A stretch of 64,000 nt of DNA from Posidonia oceanica (lineage: Eukaryota > Streptophyta > Magnoliopsida > Alismatales > Posidoniaceae), in contig JAZBRS010000077.1 of the NCBI GenBank assembly GCA_037176725.1, forward strand, positions 1,612,001 to 1,676,000. The letters are read 5' to 3'. Shown here in pieces: positions 59,637 through 64,000 of the stretch (position 1 is the stretch's first letter; every line of letters begins with the position of its first letter). A program made the translations under genes and the position numbers. The notes under the pieces were generated by a model, which searched no databases, was not told where the DNA came from, and saw only the letters and a program-made list of their open reading frames with translations.

Positions 59637-59799
59637 CTGCTATCAATAAACAGTCAGATCTCGCAGGTATGTAATCATTGACAACAAGCAGAAGCTGAGA
59701 CTGAAAATGTAGTTCCATATGCAATCTAGCAGAGTGATAACAGAACATAGCAATTAAGCACAAATAAGCAAGGGGATTTTGCAGCAGTCTTGCGGACAC
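59637..59799 (-). other. Possible 163-bp intron just upstream of the DUF7745-like ORF (element C)
   Basis: In element D the sequences flanking this segment are directly joined. In C the segment runs in sense from GTGTCCGC to TTTATTGATAGCAG, so it has GT...AG ends. Presence in C and absence in D would fit an intron lost through a spliced RNA. The donor is weak and the junction in D is a few bases different (CCCTTTCAG), so this is tentative. Confidence 0.35.
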
Positions 59800-61090
59800 G
59801 AGGGCGAGGGCCGGCAGGAGATCTGGACCAGCGCAGCTCGAGTGGCGTCGATGTGCTCTGCTGGGGAGAGGTACTGTCTCAGGGCCGAAGCGCGTTGTAG
59901 AGTGGAATGATTGCTAGAAGAGGAATGATAGAAGAGGATGCATGTATGCATGATGCAGGTGATATGCTTATGAAGATGAGTAGTATGCTTAGATGGATGA
60001 GTATGCTTGGATGAATGAGTATGCTTGGATGGATGAGTATGCTTGGATAGATGAGTATGCTTGGATGCCCTCAGCATACGGAGTGCTTTGGTGCCTGCTG
60101 TGAAGGAAGGGAGTGGTCCCTGACTCACTGGGCCCTACCTAGACTCTTGGCTTGCTGGTGGCGCTCCGGAACAGGTGTTGGCATTATACAGGTGGTGGTG
60201 TGGTGAGGATAGGCTATTTGGCCAAACTCTCAGGACCTACACCTATTCTTTCAGCTCTCTTTTTTTGATTGATTTCTCCCTCATAGGTATGCAGTCTTTC
60301 TCTACCCCTAGCCAGGAGAAGGGTGAGTGTTCGCTCTTGAAGGGATGTGGTAGATTCTTTTAAGCTCGACATGCTAGGGATCTCTAGTGAAGCATGAGGG
60401 ATAATGGTGCCTGTGTTTTTCGGGTTACATTTTTTTTCTTCTTCTCTTTTTTTTTTCTTTTTTTTGCTTTGCTTGCTTTTTTTCCCCCTTTTTTTTTGGG
60501 TTTTTGTTCTATCTCTTTTCTCTCTTTTTTTTTTGCTTGTTGTTTTGCTTTTCTCTTTTTTTTCAGGCTTTTGCTATCCCCATTTTGGTGGCAAAAGGAG
60601 GGTGTTTGAAGTGTGATGGGTCTAGGCTTTGGGTCTGCTATGTGATGGGTAGAAGGAGTAGGGTTAGACTGCACACCCCTATCTCTAGGGCCGGCTTCTG
60701 TCTTTGTCTTCTGTTCCTTGGATGTGCCCAAACCTAGGTGTCTACTCTCGCTTTTTCCAGACTCACATCCTAACATTTTTTCTCCCTCAGAGGTGTATGT
60801 CCTTGCGAGATTAGGCGGTTCGCCTGTCCTCGTTGGTGGTGGCTCCCTCACTAGCTAAGACATCTGAGTAGTGCTGGGTGAGGTAGGGTGACTCTTTCCA
60901 GAGCAGGCAAGCACTTCCGGTTTTCATCACCGAGCGAAAGATACAATGCTTGAGAGGATGACGATGATGATTTTGGAGAGAGAGAATGCAAGAGTTGAAA
61001 GGATGACGATGATGATTTGAAAAGATGTGGCAAGAGGCGAGAATGCAAGTGCAAGTGGGAGAAGGGCATCTGCAACGGGGCCGCTTTCGG
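59800..61090 (-). other. Integrase-to-DUF7745 spacer of element C with purine tract
   Basis: Non-coding. Plus-strand T-rich runs at 60427-60570 are long purine runs in sense, at the same relative place as in D. At 59975-60070 an 18-bp unit GAGTATGCTTGGATGGAT repeats about five times. The block of plus-strand GGTTAGACTGCACACCCCTA near 60660 also matches D (17705). Confidence 0.55.
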
Positions 61091-62212
61091 CTACTGATAG
61101 TACTTCTTTAGATAGCAGAGGTTGACGGTCTCAGACTGCTCGACCCGGTCCATATCCTCAAGAGTTGCAGCGCCTCCCGAAAAGATCTGCTTGACCACAA
61201 AGGGGCCACGCCAGTTGGGTCGGAATTTCCCTCGACCGTCAGGAAAATGAATGGCGCGCAAGACAAGGTCCCCTGGCTGAAAGCTTCGGGGCTGGACCTT
61301 CTTCAAGAATGCTCTGGCCATCCGCTTCTGATAGTAGTGAGCGTTGTGCATAGCTTGCAGTCTGCGCTCATCAATTAAGTTCAGTTGGATGCAGCGGTCT
61401 TCGACCCATTCTGCCTCTTCCAACTCAGCTTCTCGTAGGATCCGCAGAGAGGGGATCTCTACTTCAACAGGTAACACTGCTTCCATTCCGTACACCAGAG
61501 AGTACGGGGTGGCTCCTGTAGAGGTCCGGATTGATGTCCTGTACGCCCAGAGTGCGTACGGGAGCTTGTCGTGCCAATCCTTGTGGGTTTCTGCCATTTT
61601 CTTCAGGATTTTGACAATATTCTTGTTTGCAGACTCCACAGCTCCGTTCATCTGTGGCCGATAGGGTGAGAATCGATGATGCTTGATCTTGAGGCTCTGC
61701 AGGAATTCCTCGATCCTTTTGGCAATGAAGTTTGTGCCATTATCAGAGATGACTGAGTGCGGGACCCCATATCGGGCAACGATATTGTTTCTGATAAATT
61801 TTTCTGTTGCCACAGCGGTGACTGTTCTGTAAGAGGCTGCTTCCACCCACTTGGTAAAGTAATCGATCGCTACCAGAATGTAACGATGACCATTTGAAGC
61901 AGCAGGGTGGATGGCGCCAATGACATCGATCCCCCAGGTGGAGAAAGGCCACGGCGAGGACATGTTGTGCAACTGATGTGGAGGGGCCTTGCTGATTCTG
62001 CTGTTGATGGTGCTGACTGTTCTGCTGCTGAGGCTGTTAACAGCTCTGTTACTGATTCTGCTTTCTGCTCTGTTACTGCTGTTGCTTGCACTACTGATGC
62101 TTCCTCCTTCGAGTCTTCCAGTGTGCTTGGGGAGGGTATGCCGGACCGGCGGCTGATTTGGGCATTGCCGCTCGCTATGCTGCTCGAATGAGGCATGTGT
62201 TGCACAAACCAC
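61091..62212 (-). CDS. Integrase core and C-terminus of element C (open frame of 373 codons)
   Basis: DDE integrase of the Ty3/gypsy type. Catalytic residues in the open frame are D96 (WGIDVIG), D157 (VISDNGTNF) and E193 (NGAVESANKN), the last two 35 residues apart (DD35E). The C-terminal domain has GDLVLRA and GKFRPNWRGPFVVK and ends CYLKKYYQ. The N-terminal zinc-binding arm is missing, and the first ~80 residues come from out-of-frame linker sequence. The true N-terminus was lost with the reverse transcriptase. The upstream linker is in a different frame, so an in-frame polyprotein is not made without a frameshift. It is better preserved than the D copy. Confidence 0.85.
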   Translation of the reverse strand: MVCATHASFEQHSERQCPNQPPVRHTLPKHTGRLEGGSISSASNSSNRAESRISNRAVNSLSSRTVSTINSRISKAPPHQLHNMSSPWPFSTWGIDVIGAIHPAASNGHRYILVAIDYFTKWVEAASYRTVTAVATEKFIRNNIVARYGVPHSVISDNGTNFIAKRIEEFLQSLKIKHHRFSPYRPQMNGAVESANKNIVKILKKMAETHKDWHDKLPYALWAYRTSIRTSTGATPYSLVYGMEAVLPVEVEIPSLRILREAELEEAEWVEDRCIQLNLIDERRLQAMHNAHYYQKRMARAFLKKVQPRSFQPGDLVLRAIHFPDGRGKFRPNWRGPFVVKQIFSGGAATLEDMDRVEQSETVNLCYLKKYYQ

Positions 62213-63204
62213 CTAGACCCGCCTTCTGATTGGAGAGTGATGAGCTCATCTGGTCTAGGGGAGTCCGGCGCTGCTGAGTCTTCTTCCAGGACCATGATAG
62301 AGGCATGGTCTTCTTGCAGAGGAGGGTCCGTAACCACGGCTTTCCCTTTCCTTTCTGTGGCTTGATGCTCTGCCAGGTCTTCTGCTATCGACTTGATTTG
62401 TTCTTGATAGAGTAGCTCTAAGTCAGACATCCAAGAATTGACCTGGGCTTCTATCGCCGCTCCTTCTTCCTCGTCCGAGGGGGAGTCGACGTAGTAGGCG
62501 TCGAGGGCCTGCGGCATTGGCCCGGCTGCAAGACGGATTGCTGCCCTTGGAATCTGCATGATCTGGTTCACGGGCACGTCCGATGGCGGCAACTCTGATG
62601 TAGAAGGCCCAAATAGACAAGTCAGCAGTGCCATAGATGGATATGCTGCCAAGGTCACTGTTGGAGAGTAAGCAGGGGTGCTCTTCAGAGGGCTCAAGGG
62701 CCCAGAGAGTGTAGTGCTCAGTTGGCCTTTTGTATCGGGCCGTAACTGAGAGAGCGCAGCCTCTGACGCCATGGGGTCTTGCCATGAGAGCTGCTGCTGG
62801 TTGTCGGGAGGATACGAAGCAGACTGCGCCTGCTGCATTCCTGGAGATGTGGATGCTGAAGCGGGCTGAGCCGCGCTGCTGACTGTATTGATTGACTGCC
62901 CCTCCAAAGAGGGGGACAGTGGCATTGATGTAACTGTGACCGCTGGTAGCAGGCTTGATTCTGCCAGAAGGAGTGTCTCTGACTCCTGCACTGCTGCTGT
63001 CCGTACTTGGGAAGCTGATGTGGCCGCAAAAGAGTGGGAACTTGCCAGTTCTGCCACAGGGCCCACTGAGCTACCTGCTGTTTCTGCCAGAGGAAGAGCT
63101 GAATAGATTGACTGTGTGGCCTCTACTCTGATCACTGTTTCTGCTGTGCCGGTTGGGACTGCCTCTGTTGTGCCAGACTGCTCCTCATCCGAGTAGTAGT
63201 CCTA
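61990..63204 (-). pseudogene. Protease-to-RT linker of element C, ending at the deletion junction
   Basis: The Ser/Ala/Thr-rich linker continues the protease frame after one in-frame TAG (near 63202, where D has GTG). It retains DYYSDEEQSGT, DHASIMVLEEDSAA and GGSRWFVQHMPHS. In sense, the linker then meets the integrase core near GCAAGGCCCCTCCACATCAG. In D about 2.7 kb with RT and both RNase H domains lie between these two points. The frame runs on a little into integrase in the wrong phase (to 61870). Confidence 0.75.
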
Positions 63205-64000
63205 AACACACACCCAATCCTCTGTCGGTGCCGTGTCTTGATCGTCGGTCGATCCCAGGGTTCCTGCACTGGTAAAGTTAGTGAGGTCTCTGGGAATGGT
63301 TGATTCTGGATTGTTGAGCTGAAAGCAGTGATCTTCGTTGGGCTTGGGTTCGTAGCCGAGGCCTTCAGATTTCCTTTGCCCTACTGCTACGATCGGCTCT
63401 GCGATCCCCTGGCCGTGACGCCCGAGTGGCGTACCCTTTATGTAACCCCACCTGTGACATACATTCTCGACCATTCGAAAGGGGTTGCTGTGAACGGTCA
63501 AGGAGTTGACACATTCAAGATCAGGAATGAAGTTAACCGGCTCGCACCGATTAACGCGATATAGGGCTTCAGAAGTCTCGGGGTCAAACGGGATAGATTG
63601 CAAAGACACGGGGGGGACTGCTTCGATCCGCTCCTTCTCAAAGTTCTCCGCCATGACGACAATGACATCATCGCCGCGACGGTAATTTATCATTCGATGG
63701 AGGGTCGAAGGAAGAACCTGATGCTTGTGGAGCCAAGGGCGCCCAAGCAGAAGATTAAAGTTCGGCTTCAAGTCGACGACATAGAATTCTACGTCGAAGA
63801 CAACCGGGCCAATAGCAAGAGGAATAATCAGGATCCCTAGAGCGTCATGGTGAGTGTTGTCAAAGGCTGTCATTCCCTTCACGGCTGGCGTGATGTCCTC
63901 GGCTTTGAATCCGAGCTTGGTTGCAGTACGCAAGGGGCAGACGTTAAGGCCTGACCCATTATCAACCAGTGTTAGGGGAATGCGAAAGTTTTTGAACTGC
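63205..64000 (-). CDS. Protease segment of element C (runs off the window)
   Basis: Open frame continuing past the window edge. The active site D-N-G-S-G is at 63949-63963, in the context IPLTLVDNGSGLNVCPL, and LLLGRPWLHKHQ follows about 70 residues later. D-N-G-S is the usual form in this clade, as far as I recall, so the enzyme may be intact. It would cut Gag-Pol into working parts. The frame ends at the TAG near 63202. Upstream gag should lie beyond 64000. Confidence 0.8.

Larger units (their letters stand above)
49377..64000 (-). mobile_element. Element C: Tat/Ogre-type retrotransposon lacking reverse transcriptase
   Basis: Minus strand; its 5' part lies outside the window. In sense order it shows protease, linker, integrase (catalytic core and C-terminus), purine tract, an intact DUF7745-like ORF, hairpin arrays, a polypurine tract and a 5.8 kb 3' LTR. 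The reverse transcriptase, both RNase H domains and the integrase zinc arm are missing. The linker joins the integrase core directly near 61990. It sits in the PMD-like gene. Its ORFs are less damaged than those of D, which suggests a younger element. Because of the missing RT it could move only with help in trans. Confidence 0.88.

Overview
The window is plant nuclear DNA made almost entirely of nested, decayed Ty3/gypsy LTR retrotransposons. The best-preserved polyprotein has the order GAG, protease, long linker, reverse transcriptase, RNase H, a second (archaeal-type) RNase H, integrase. Together with very long LTRs (2.4 to 6.1 kb) and a primer binding site TGGCGACTCCGCTGGGGA, this places the elements in the Tat/Ogre clade, which is plant-specific. 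The extra plant ORFs (DUF7745-like and plant mobile domain-like) fit a repeat-rich flowering plant, probably a eudicot. The species cannot be named from this sequence. No intact cellular gene, tRNA, rRNA or CRISPR array was seen.

Layout from left to right. Element B (plus strand, left end outside the window): broken gag 1-1476, a 4.2 kb non-coding 3' internal region, a polypurine tract, and a 6.1 kb 3' LTR at 5670-11768. B sits inside an A-type LTR in opposite orientation (11769-13978, minus strand). Element D (minus strand, about 13979-28719) carries the fullest but heavily frameshifted gag-pol, plus a broken DUF7745-like ORF downstream of integrase and a hairpin-rich tandem array. Element E (minus strand) has an LTR at 28834-31186 and about 1 kb of 3' internal sequence. 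It is split at 31741/44288 by element A.

Element A (plus strand, 31742-44287) is complete. It has two 3.2 kb LTRs, a CTGAT target-site duplication, a primer binding site and a polypurine tract, but only a broken gag and no pol. The E remnant ends near 44785. It is followed by AT-rich sequence and a broken intron-containing plant mobile domain gene (about 47411-49340, plus strand), which is interrupted by element C. Element C (minus strand, 49377 to beyond 64000) has a 5.8 kb 3' LTR of the same family as B, tandem hairpin arrays, an intact 400-codon DUF7745-like ORF, an integrase with intact DDE residues, and an open protease reading frame. Its reverse transcriptase and both RNase H domains are missing.

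How the parts could work together: A and B (gag only) and C (no reverse transcriptase) could move only with enzymes supplied in trans by a full relative of D. What all five elements share is not coding sequence. It is a 3' internal region, just before the polypurine tract, packed with short hairpins. Stem sequences change from copy to copy on both arms, while loops stay recognisable (sense strand CCCTAA and CCGTTA). This covarying hairpin array is the most unusual signal in the window. A second family of inverted repeats built on GTTGGACGC/GCGTCCAAC is scattered through the A-type LTRs.
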